Positions 43,660-50,739 of a stretch of 64,000 nucleotides of DNA are shown here, one piece after another (positions within the stretch are counted from its first letter, which is position 1; every line of letters begins with the position of its first letter). The notes under the pieces are model-generated. The model searched no databases. It was not told the DNA's origin and worked only from the letters and a program-made list of their open reading frames with translations. The position numbers and the translations under genes are program-made. This DNA is from Oscillospiraceae bacterium (GTDB lineage: Bacteria; Bacillota; Clostridia; Oscillospirales; Acutalibacteraceae): positions 382,118 through 446,117 of the forward strand of contig DPOR01000013.1 in assembly GCA_003538135.1 (NCBI GenBank). The letters are read 5' to 3'.

Positions 43660-44580
43660 TCATTTCTGATAAATTTTAACATAGTCAATAACCATCTGCG
43701 TAGAATAATCCTTTTCAAAATCCGCGCTGCCGGGAAGCTCGAGCGAAACTATTACTTCTTCGGGAATTGTCGAAACACCGTTTCCGAATGAGCTGCGAGC
43801 GCTTTCAACACCGTTTATATAGAAGATATATTCATCCTCCGTCCATTCAAGACCGTAGGTGTTGTATTCGTTGTAAATATCATTGCCTACCTTAAATTTA
43901 CCGAGTGTGCGGGAGTCGATATTCTCAACATCGTCATCCCACCCGTTGCAGTGAATTGTCTGTGTAACGGAATTGCGGCTTGAGGGAAGCTTTGCATCGG
44001 CGCTCATGGCTTCAAAGATATCAATTTCAGCGCCGTAGATTCCGCCCTGAGAGATGTTGTGGTCATAGGGATTGTTGGGCGACTGAATCCAGAATGCGCT
44101 CCAAAAGCCCTTATCTTTGTTGCATTTGCAGCGGATCTCAAAATATCCGCGCAGATAGTGCTGCTTTAGGCTGATCATGCCCGAATACCAGCCGACACCG
44201 AACTTGCCGTCCTCGAGATATTCGGCGGTGAGATATAAATTTCCGTCTCTGACCTCCGCCTGGCTCTCCGCATTGAAGCCGCAGCGACGGGCACCGACAC
44301 CTCTGTGTTTCCAAACATCGGTGTTAAGAGTGTCGCCGTCAAAGTCATCAAAGAAAACAAGGCTGTAGCCGTCAAGATTCAACTCTTGTCCCCTCGGCGT
44401 GCGCGGTGTATCAAACGCAAGGCAGCCGAGCAGTTCGATAACGACCATGAATCCGACAAAAATCTTTTTTATAGAGAATCCGTTTGAAAAGAAATTTTTG
44501 AAAAATTCAACGGCATCATACACGGCGGCTTTCTGACGGAAAGCGAGCTTTAACAAATCCAAAAACTTGTCAAAATACAT
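43660..44580 (-). CDS. GH16 family endo-beta-glucanase-like protein (paralogue 3)
   Basis: A 306-residue protein with a membrane helix around 40-55 (IKKIFVGFMVVIELLGCLAF), then the GH16 domain from about 70 (LNLDGYSLVFFDDFDGDTLN). The catalytic motif is GAEIDIFEAM, the cleft motif DKGFWSAFWIQS, and the ending MVIDYVKIYQK. It is likely membrane-tethered or exported. GAGGAGG decides the ATG at 44580. It is more divergent from paralogues 1 and 2 than they are from each other. Confidence 0.86.
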   Translation of the reverse strand: MYFDKFLDLLKLAFRQKAAVYDAVEFFKNFFSNGFSIKKIFVGFMVVIELLGCLAFDTPRTPRGQELNLDGYSLVFFDDFDGDTLNTDVWKHRGVGARRCGFNAESQAEVRDGNLYLTAEYLEDGKFGVGWYSGMISLKQHYLRGYFEIRCKCNKDKGFWSAFWIQSPNNPYDHNISQGGIYGAEIDIFEAMSADAKLPSSRNSVTQTIHCNGWDDDVENIDSRTLGKFKVGNDIYNEYNTYGLEWTEDEYIFYINGVESARSSFGNGVSTIPEEVIVSLELPGSADFEKDYSTQMVIDYVKIYQK

Positions 44581-44617
44581 AAATACAACCTCCTCAATAT
44601 CATAATTCATCAAATTT

Positions 44618-44646
44618 ATTATATCATCAGAAAAAACTTTTGACAA
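44618..44646 (-). promoter_or_regulatory. Promoter of GH16 paralogue 3
   Basis: On the minus strand TTGTCA (44646-44641), 17 bases, TATAAT (44623-44618). Confidence 0.75.
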
Positions 44647-44782
44647 GACAATACACAAACACGCGCCGTGAATTTATCATAGTTGAGGTGTTTTTTATCG
44701 CAGCTGTTGGCAGAAAATTTGAAAATTCGCCAAAAACCTGCCGCAATCGCGTAGAATTTATGAAAAATAAACAAATATAGTA

Positions 44783-44833
44783 TTGCCATAGTCAAAATCT
44801 CATGTTATAATGGCATTGGCATAGCATACCAAT
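44783..44833 (+). promoter_or_regulatory. Promoter of the TM2/DUF2752 pair with possible operator
   Basis: TTGCCA (44783-44788), 17 bases, TATAAT (44806-44811). A dyad ATTGG-N9-CCAAT (44815-44833) spans the expected start site and could bind a repressor. Confidence 0.65.
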
Positions 44834-44865
44834 ATGTCATAATCTATTTTGGAGAGGTAATTTTT

Positions 44866-45306
44866 ATGTATTGCAAAAACTGCGGAACTATGCTCAACGA
44901 CAACCAGGAATTTTGTGCAAACTGCGGCGTTAAGGCAGGCGGCGGCGGAAGATTCTGCCAAAACTGCGGAGGAGAGCTCATGCCCGGCGCTAACGTTTGC
45001 GAGAAGTGCGGCGCTCCTGTAAACAATCCCGAGACGCCTCCCGTAACTCCTCCCCCTGCAAACGGTCAGCAGAACGGCGCCGTATCCGGCGAATATCTCA
45101 ACGGCAAAGACAAGACCACAATGGCAATTATCTGCTTCTTGTTGGGCGGTTTGGGTATTCACAACTTCATGATGGGCGAAAACAAAAAAGGTATTGTTAA
45201 AATTGTGGCAAGCCTTTGCTTCGGTATCGGTTACATTCTTGCTATCATTGATTTTGTTAAGATTCTTACAGGCAGCTATGTTGTTGACCCCGAGAAGCTG
45301 TTCTAA
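44866..45306 (+). CDS. Zinc-ribbon/TM2 domain membrane protein
   Basis: A 146-residue protein. Two zinc ribbons with four CxxC pairs (CKNCG, CANCG, CQNCG, CEKCG) fill residues 1-50; a Pro-rich linker follows, then a TM2 domain of two helices (about 85-105 and 110-130) with the typical GGLGIHNFMMG. The function of TM2 proteins is not settled. GGAGAGG precedes the ATG. The next gene starts one base after its stop, so both are co-translated. Confidence 0.85.
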   Translation: MYCKNCGTMLNDNQEFCANCGVKAGGGGRFCQNCGGELMPGANVCEKCGAPVNNPETPPVTPPPANGQQNGAVSGEYLNGKDKTTMAIICFLLGGLGIHNFMMGENKKGIVKIVASLCFGIGYILAIIDFVKILTGSYVVDPEKLF

Positions 45307-45654
45307 GTGAAGCTACGGTTCAAAGAGCTTTTGCCGAAATTATTTTTCATTGTTTTGCTCGGTATCGGTTATTTGATTTCATCTGTTACCGGTATCGGAT
45401 GCATATGGAGGCATTTTTTCGGTATACAATGCCCCGGTTGCGGTTTTACACGGTCGATTTTGTGTGCGTTACATCTTGATTTTACAAGTGCGTTTCATTT
45501 TCATCCGATGTTTTGGTCGTTTCCGTTTATGGGAATATATTTCCTGATCGGCGACAGAGTAAAAAGCAGGTTGTTCGACGGCTTTATGCTCGCTATTGTG
45601 TTCGGCTTTTTCGCAACATGGGCAATAAGAGATATCTTCCCGTTGCTTACATAA
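45307..45654 (+). CDS. DUF2752 membrane protein
   Basis: A 115-residue protein with three hydrophobic helices. The DUF2752 hallmark CPGCGFTRS is near 42-50, followed by HFHPMFWSFP. The start is GTG directly after the TAA of the TM2 gene, without its own strong ribosome site, indicating translational coupling. Function unknown; genes of this family often stand beside TM2 genes. Confidence 0.83.
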   Translation: MKLRFKELLPKLFFIVLLGIGYLISSVTGIGCIWRHFFGIQCPGCGFTRSILCALHLDFTSAFHFHPMFWSFPFMGIYFLIGDRVKSRLFDGFMLAIVFGFFATWAIRDIFPLLT

Positions 45655-45676
45655 TCTGTTTAACAATTCAGGTTGA

Positions 45677-45707
45677 AATCCCCGTTCTGCGGAATGGGGA
45701 TTTTTTC
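45677..45707 (+). terminator. Terminator after the DUF2752 gene
   Basis: Stem AATCCCC/GGGGATT with an inner TTC/GAA, followed by TTTTTTC. Confidence 0.82.
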
Positions 45708-45957
45708 TTTTTATTTCATAACTTGAAAAAAATGCTATTGTTATTATGTAACATATTATTGAATATAATTCTGCGTTAAATATAATCCGGCCGTATTCAT
45801 TTACGGCGGAAAGGAAGAAAAACATAAATTACGACATCATCAGTTATAATTGCTATAAAACACACAATCCCCCGCCGCAGAAACGCTCTGTGACGGGGGG
45901 TTGTGTTATATGCTAAAACAGTCAGAAAGCCTTATTTTAAGCGGTTTTTGGGCATAG

Positions 45958-46020
45958 AAAAAATCCACCGTAATTTTGATAGAAATCGTGCAAGGGGGGT
46001 GCAACTACGGTTTAGAGGGA
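45958..46020 (+). repeat. Short dispersed repeat, copy A
   Basis: Starts CCGTAATTTTGATAGAAA at 45968 and reaches CGGTTTA 40 bases later. Copy B at 46621-46680 has the same first 18 bases and CGGTTA at the same 40-base distance; the middle is only partly alike. Confidence 0.6.
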
Positions 46021-46104
46021 GATGCAATTCTCGATTTAAGTGGGTACAGTGCCATCTTAAAACGGTATTTTCACCTGAAAAATTGCGGCAAAACCGGAAG
46101 TTAT

Positions 46105-46563
46105 CTATTTCAACATTTCAAGCGCAATGCGCCGATTCAATTCCCAGAGAGCGGTCTTGTTGCTGTCGTATTGAAGTCGCGTGTGCGCTTCTGCATAAGT
46201 CAGCCAATTATATTCTGTATGCTCATGAGATAGCTGCAAAAATGCGCTTTCTACCCTCACTGCAAATGCGTACTCCGGAATGACGAAACACTCTTTACCC
46301 CATATTGCTTCTGCATTCTTAAAGCAGTTGGCCGGTATGCTGCAGCAGGTGTCGAGCTTGAAAAAATTACATGTCTTAGAAATCCCGGCTTCTTCAAAGG
46401 CTTCTCTTTTTGCCGACTCAATGATTGAAATATCATCCTCTTCTCCTCCGCCTGCTATGAATTGCCAAATCCCCATATCGCTTCTTCGAAACAAGCAGAA
46501 TTGCACGTTGCCGTCCTGTATGCAATATGGAATGACCAAGACCTGATACCTTGCTCGCGCCAT
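46105..46563 (-). CDS. NUDIX hydrolase
   Basis: A 152-residue NUDIX pyrophosphohydrolase. The box reads FIAGGGEEDDIS then IIESAKREAFEEAGI; the REAFEEAGI half is exact, while the first half has Asp in place of the usual Glu and one extra residue before RE compared with GX5EX7REUXEEXGU. Such enzymes act on nucleoside diphosphate-linked compounds. GGAGG lies six bases before the ATG. The neighbouring gene on the same strand begins after a similar 19-base block, hinting at shared origin or control. Confidence 0.82.
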   Translation of the reverse strand: MARARYQVLVIPYCIQDGNVQFCLFRRSDMGIWQFIAGGGEEDDISIIESAKREAFEEAGISKTCNFFKLDTCCSIPANCFKNAEAIWGKECFVIPEYAFAVRVESAFLQLSHEHTEYNWLTYAEAHTRLQYDSNKTALWELNRRIALEMLK

Positions 46564-46590
46564 TATTTGCCTCCTCTTCTAATGCATTTT

Positions 46591-46609
46591 TTCAAACTAA
46601 ATATAACAT
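46591..46609 (-). repeat. 19-base block upstream of the NUDIX gene
   Basis: Matches 18 of 19 bases at 47361-47379, upstream of the next minus-strand gene. It contains TATATT-like sequence on the minus strand and may be part of a shared promoter. Confidence 0.6.
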
Positions 46610-46620
46610 CATATAACATC

Positions 46621-46680
46621 AAAAAGCCGTAATTTTGATAGAAACCATTTATAGGGTGGTCGTTTTCGGTTAAAGGAAGG
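46621..46680 (+). repeat. Short dispersed repeat, copy B
   Basis: Second copy of the element described at 45958-46020; here it lies between the NUDIX promoter and the 3' end of the hypothetical gene. Confidence 0.6.
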
Positions 46681-46729
46681 CATTGTTTTGATAACCGTCC
46701 AACCTTTTTCAAAAAATGACTTTATTGAA

Positions 46730-47320
46730 TCAAAAGTCACTGTCGTGATTTATTATGGCAGAAAATCTCGACTCGAAAAAAAAACGATAATCCGGATGCG
46801 CGCTATTGTTCCGGTATTCATCAATTATGGTTTTTTTCAACCATTCTCTTCTTTTTATATTGCTGATAAATTCGTTATATCGTAATATGGTAATCAAGCC
46901 ATTCGCTTCAGCGTTTATCATTTCATTATATGCATCAGGAATAAATTCACAATTATCTACTGTTGTTTTTTGAGCTGTTATAAAGGTATTGGGAATTTTA
47001 ATATCCAATTTTTGATATGGGTCGATTTTGCTGCACGAATAAATATATCCTTCTATCCCCTTGTATGTATCTTCCAAAGCATTCGGATAGTATTCCTCAA
47101 ATCTTAATCTTCCGTCTTTTTCAAATCCGTATGAACCCCATTTATACCACAAGCCATCGAATGTAAAACGGCCTTCTTTGCATACCTTTTCCACAGCATT
47201 ACTTAAATACACGAGCACATTTTCTCTTTTATCCGAAAAATAAATAAGCGGGATATTGTGATTTGAAATCCTTGGTTCTAAAGTCTTGATTTTTCCTATT
47301 TGTGATGCGTGAAAATACAT
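46730..47320 (-). CDS. Conserved hypothetical protein, possibly ADP-ribosyltransferase-like
   Basis: A 196-residue protein, AT-rich and codon-wise unlike its neighbours. It opens YFHASQIGKIKTLEPRISNH then IPLIYFSDKRENVLVYLSNA; later come YPNALEDTYKGIEGYIYSC and FIPDAYNEMINAE. I know this as a widespread but unnamed clostridial family. The spaced His, Tyr and Ser/Glu pattern (YHAS...YFS...E) recalls small ADP-ribosyltransferase folds, which is inference only. AAAGGTG stands five bases before the ATG at 47320; a frame to 47413 has no site. Confidence 0.65.
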   Translation of the reverse strand: MYFHASQIGKIKTLEPRISNHNIPLIYFSDKRENVLVYLSNAVEKVCKEGRFTFDGLWYKWGSYGFEKDGRLRFEEYYPNALEDTYKGIEGYIYSCSKIDPYQKLDIKIPNTFITAQKTTVDNCEFIPDAYNEMINAEANGLITILRYNEFISNIKRREWLKKTIIDEYRNNSAHPDYRFFFESRFSAIINHDSDF

Positions 47321-47360
47321 ATTATCACCTTTTGAATTTTTAGATCGAAAACCCCTATTC

Positions 47361-47379
47361 TTCAAACTCAATATAACAT
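47361..47379 (-). repeat. 19-base block upstream of the hypothetical gene
   Basis: Partner of 46591-46609. On the minus strand TGGACT-17-TATATT can be read here as a promoter that begins inside the tRNA-Ser terminator. Confidence 0.55.
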
Positions 47380-47392
47380 ATGGAACATAAAA

Positions 47393-47428
47393 AGTCCACC
47401 GCAATTCTATCAAAATTACGGTGGACTT
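47393..47428 (-). terminator. Terminator of tRNA-Ser
   Basis: GTCCACCG-AATT arms (about 47395-47407 with 47415-47427) pair with one A/C mismatch on plus that becomes G-U on minus; minus continues TTTTTATG. The arm CCGTAATTTTGATAGAA is the same 17 bases that start repeats A and B. Confidence 0.78.
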
Positions 47429-47429
47429 A

Positions 47430-47521
47430 TGGCGGAGAGCAAGGGATTCGAACCCTCGAAACGCTTTTGACGTTTACACGATTTCCAATCGTGCTCCTTC
47501 GACCAGCTCGGACAACTCTCC
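47430..47521 (-). tRNA. tRNA-Ser (anticodon GGA)
   Basis: A complete 92-nt class II tRNA with encoded CCA. Acceptor GGAGAGT pairs with the 3' end GCTCTCC; the anticodon arm CACGA-TTGGAAA-TCGTG gives GGA; a long variable arm is present; the T arm has GTTCGAATC. Minus-strand promoter TTGATT-17-TATAAT lies about 20-50 bases upstream, near 47546-47575. Confidence 0.95.
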
Positions 47522-47697
47522 GTGTCTGCAATCAAATGCTCGTCTATTATATATGACTGCGCTTAAAAAATCAAGTCTTTTTTTAAAAATCCCGAACTTT
47601 TTATCTGCAATTTCTCGGCACTCGGAATATACGGGTTTTTGAGTGAAATCAATATAATGTATGTTTCAAAAGTTGCCTGTTTTTTTACTTTGCTGTA

Positions 47698-47726
47698 TTG
47701 CACCCGGAGACAAGATATAATATAAT
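47698..47726 (+). promoter_or_regulatory. Promoter of pyk
   Basis: TTGCAC (47698-47703), 17 bases, TATAAT (47721-47726); the pyk ATG is 35 bases further on, with AAGGGA upstream. Confidence 0.7.
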
Positions 47727-47760
47727 AAATATGATTATATAAAGGGAATGAAGGGATATA

Positions 47761-49176
47761 ATGAGAAAGACAAAGATAGTATGCACAATAGGTCCTGCCA
47801 GCAGCGACCCGAAAATATTCACCGAAATGTGCAAGGCGGGTCTCAACGTTGCGAGGCTCAACTTCTCCCACGGCACTCATCCGGAGCATCTCAAAAAGCT
47901 CAATATGATAAAGAAAGTGCGCGAAGAACTCAATCTCCCGATTGCGATAATGCTCGACACAAAGGGTCCCGAGTACAGAATCAAAACCTTTGAACATGGA
48001 AAGATATTTCTTCAAGACGGCGACGAATTTTCGTTCACCACCGAGGATATTGTGGGCAATCAAAGCCGCGTCAGCGTGACCTATGCGGGACTCGTAAACG
48101 ATATCTCTATAGGCGACCGCATTTTGGTAAACAACGGGCTTGTAATTTTCGAAGTCATCGGTAAAACCGACACAGATGTAAGGTGCAGGGTCATCACCGG
48201 CGGCGAGCTTTCAAACAGAAAGAGTATGAGCTTTCCCAACAAGGTGCTCAATCAGGTATACCTCAGCGAGCAGGACAAGGAGGATCTGCTGTTCGGTATT
48301 CAGAATAACGTCGACTATATCGCGGCGTCTTTTGTTTCGCGCAGACAGGATCTCGTTGACCTCAAGGCATTTCTCCGCGAGAACGGCGGCGACGGCATAG
48401 ACATAATCGCCAAAATAGAGAACCGCACCGGCATAGATAACATAGAGGAAATCTGCGAAGAGTGCGACGGAATAATGATAGGCCGCGGCGATCTCGGCGT
48501 TGAAGTCCCCTTCACCGAGCTCCCTGCACTTCAAAAATATATAATCACTAAATGCCGTCTGCTCGGCAAGCGCGTTATCACTGCAACGGAGATGCTCGAA
48601 TCTATGATAACCAATCCGCGCCCGACCAGGGCTGAGATCTCGGATGTCGCCAATGCGGTCTATGACGGCACGAGCGCGGTTATGCTCTCGGGTGAATCGG
48701 CTGCGGGCAAATACCCCGTCGAGACCGTTCGCACGATGGCCGAGATAGTTGAGGAGACCGAGAAGCACATACACTATGCAAAGCGTTTCCGCAACAACGA
48801 TTTCAAGATAAAGAACCGCGTCGACGCTATTTCCCACGCAACCTGCGGAATGGCTATTGACATAGACGCAAAAGCTATTGTTGTAGCATCTATCTCCGGC
48901 ATGACGGTTCGCATGGTATCGCGTTTCAGAGCGCCGACGGACATAATCGGTATGGCGACGAACAGGGCTGTGTGGTACAAGCTCGCGCTCTCCTGGGGCG
49001 TTATGCCCGTGCTCAGCGAGAAATTCAATTCGACCGACGTTCTTTTCTATCATGCGCAGAAGGTCGCAAAGGACGCGCTCAATCTCGAGCCGGGCGACAA
49101 TATCGTAATGACCTGCGGCGCGATAAACGGAAAATCCGGCAACACAAATCTTATAAAAATAGAGACAATCGAATAA
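47761..49176 (+). CDS. pyk: Pyruvate kinase
   Basis: A 471-residue glycolytic enzyme making pyruvate and ATP from phosphoenolpyruvate and ADP. Visible are RKTKIVCTIGPASS at the start, the Arg/Asn/Ser site ARLNFSHGTH near 32, LDTKGPEYRI near 67 (Tyr instead of the usual Ile in GPEIR), the metal-binding IIAKIENRTGIDN near 220, GRGDLGVEVP and VITATEMLESMITNPRPTRAE. The extra C-terminal PEP-utilising domain found in Bacillus is absent. It is monocistronic. Confidence 0.97.
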   Translation: MRKTKIVCTIGPASSDPKIFTEMCKAGLNVARLNFSHGTHPEHLKKLNMIKKVREELNLPIAIMLDTKGPEYRIKTFEHGKIFLQDGDEFSFTTEDIVGNQSRVSVTYAGLVNDISIGDRILVNNGLVIFEVIGKTDTDVRCRVITGGELSNRKSMSFPNKVLNQVYLSEQDKEDLLFGIQNNVDYIAASFVSRRQDLVDLKAFLRENGGDGIDIIAKIENRTGIDNIEEICEECDGIMIGRGDLGVEVPFTELPALQKYIITKCRLLGKRVITATEMLESMITNPRPTRAEISDVANAVYDGTSAVMLSGESAAGKYPVETVRTMAEIVEETEKHIHYAKRFRNNDFKIKNRVDAISHATCGMAIDIDAKAIVVASISGMTVRMVSRFRAPTDIIGMATNRAVWYKLALSWGVMPVLSEKFNSTDVLFYHAQKVAKDALNLEPGDNIVMTCGAINGKSGNTNLIKIETIE

Positions 49177-49184
49177 AAAAGAGT

Positions 49185-49217
49185 TCTCCCCTGCCGATTC
49201 GGCAAGGGAGATTTTTT
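49185..49217 (+). terminator. Terminator of pyk
   Basis: A 12-bp stem with one mismatch (49185-49196 with 49200-49211), loop ATT, then TTTTTT. Confidence 0.85.
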
Positions 49218-49221
49218 CTCG

Positions 49222-49255
49222 AAAAAAGCACCCGCACATAAAAAGTACGGGTGCT
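49222..49255 (-). terminator. Terminator of asnS
   Basis: AGCACCCG/CGGGTGCT (49227-49234 with 49248-49255); on the minus strand it is followed by TTTTTTC. Confidence 0.8.
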
Positions 49256-49264
49256 CTGTCATTT

Positions 49265-50659
49265 TTAGAAATCCGCAGAACCTGTTGTTCTCGGGAACGG
49301 AAGCACGTCGCGGATATTGGAGATACCGGTGAGATACATAACCAGTCTCTCAAAGCCGAGGCCGAAGCCGCTGTGCTTAACGCCGCCGTAACGGCGAAGG
49401 TCAAGATACCACCAATAATCCTTGGGGTCGAGTCCGAGTTCTTCAATGCGCTCTGTAAGCACATCGAGTCTCTCCTCACGCTGGCTGCCGCCGATTATCT
49501 CGCCTATGCCCATAACGAGCAGGTCAACTGCGGCAACGGTCTTTCCGTCATCGTTAAGGCGCATATAGAAGGCCTTAATCTCCTTGGGATAGTCGGTGAC
49601 AAATACAGGGCGCTTAAAGATGCGCTCGGTCAGGCAGCGCTCGTGCTCCGTCTGAAGGTCGCAGCCCCAATAAACTTTGTAGTCAAACTCGTCGTTGTAT
49701 TTCTCAAGCTCCTTGACGGCATCGGTATAGGTGACGCGCGCGAAATCCGAGCTGACAACGGAATTAAGCCTCTCGAGCAGTCCCTTATCAACAAACTTGT
49801 TGAGGAACTCAAGCTCCGACTTACAGTTCTCCATAACATAGGAGATGACATACTTTATCATGGCCTCCGCAAGCTCCATGTCGTCATTAAGGTCGGCAAA
49901 GGCTATCTCGGGTTCAATCATCCAGAATTCCGCAGCGTGACGCTGAGTGTAGGACTTCTCGGCTCTGAAGGTGGGGCCGAAGGTATATATCTTACCGAAA
50001 GCAAGAGCCATCGCCTCGCCCTCAAGCTGGCCGGAAACGGTCAGATAAGCGGGCTTCTCGAAGAAATCCTGCTTGAAATCGACGGTTCCGTCCTCGTTCT
50101 TGGGCGAGTTTGCAATATCAAGAGTCGTTACCTTGAACATCTCACCCGCGCCCTCGCAGTCGCTGCAGGAGATGAGCGGTGTGTGAGCATAGATAAAGCC
50201 TCGCTCATTGAAGAACTTATGAATAGCGTAAGCGGCGGTCGAGCGAATGCGGAAGGCCGCGGAATAAATATTCGCTCTCGGGCGCAGATGCGCTATCGTT
50301 CTCATATATTCGAGCGTATGTCGCTTTTTCTGGAGAGGATAATCGGGAGTTGACTGACCCTCGACCTCGATTGAAGAAGCATTGAGCTCAAACGGCTGAT
50401 TCGCCTGGGGAGTCAGAATAAAGGTACCCGTAACTCTGACTGCCGCGCCGACATTCAGCTTGACTATATCCTTGTAGTTTTCTACCTTTGCGCTCTCGAA
50501 AACAACCTGCAGGCTCTTGAACGAACTGCCGTCGTTAATCTCCATAAAGCCTATCGCCTTTGAGTCACGGAGGGTCTTAATCCATCCGCAGACCGTTATC
50601 TCCTTGCCGCCGAGCTCCTCATATGAGCTGAACAGCTTTGAAATTTCAAGTCTATCCAT
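49265..50659 (-). CDS. asnS: Asparaginyl-tRNA synthetase
   Basis: A 464-residue class IIb synthetase. The N-terminal OB fold carries VCGWIKTLRDSKAIGFMEIN; the catalytic domain has motif 2 FGPTFRAEKSYTQRHAAEFWMIEPE near 225 and motif 3 GFGLGFERLVMYLTGI near 430. Those features and the total length fit AsnS rather than AspS. It is monocistronic. Its presence implies direct charging of tRNA-Asn in this organism. Confidence 0.95.
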   Translation of the reverse strand: MDRLEISKLFSSYEELGGKEITVCGWIKTLRDSKAIGFMEINDGSSFKSLQVVFESAKVENYKDIVKLNVGAAVRVTGTFILTPQANQPFELNASSIEVEGQSTPDYPLQKKRHTLEYMRTIAHLRPRANIYSAAFRIRSTAAYAIHKFFNERGFIYAHTPLISCSDCEGAGEMFKVTTLDIANSPKNEDGTVDFKQDFFEKPAYLTVSGQLEGEAMALAFGKIYTFGPTFRAEKSYTQRHAAEFWMIEPEIAFADLNDDMELAEAMIKYVISYVMENCKSELEFLNKFVDKGLLERLNSVVSSDFARVTYTDAVKELEKYNDEFDYKVYWGCDLQTEHERCLTERIFKRPVFVTDYPKEIKAFYMRLNDDGKTVAAVDLLVMGIGEIIGGSQREERLDVLTERIEELGLDPKDYWWYLDLRRYGGVKHSGFGLGFERLVMYLTGISNIRDVLPFPRTTGSADF

Positions 50660-50739
50660 TTGTATGTCTCCTTTGCTTATGACTCATAATTATAAATGAT
50701 ATCAAAAGCGGAATTGAAAATCAATAGCGAAGGCTCTAT

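Larger units (their letters stand above)
45655..46104. other. Gap of 450 bp with terminators and a short repeat
   Basis: No convincing gene. It holds the terminator at 45677-45707 (AATCCCC/GGGGATT, T run), a 13-bp hairpin ACACAA...TTGTGT at 45862-45906 with C5/G6 runs, and repeat copy A (45958-46020). Confidence 0.6.

Noticed and set aside
45903..46283. 126-codon plus-strand frame over repeat copy A and the NUDIX 3' end
   Set aside because: No ribosome site; its C-terminal half is antisense to the NUDIX gene, and the sequence has no domain features.
47430..47521. tRNA-Ser as an integration site for a genomic island
   Set aside because: AT-rich accessory genes lie beyond its 3' end, but I found no second copy of the tRNA end and no integrase in the window.
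48211..49479. 422-codon minus-strand open frame opposite pyk
   Set aside because: Antisense to pyruvate kinase and crosses the terminators at 49185-49255.
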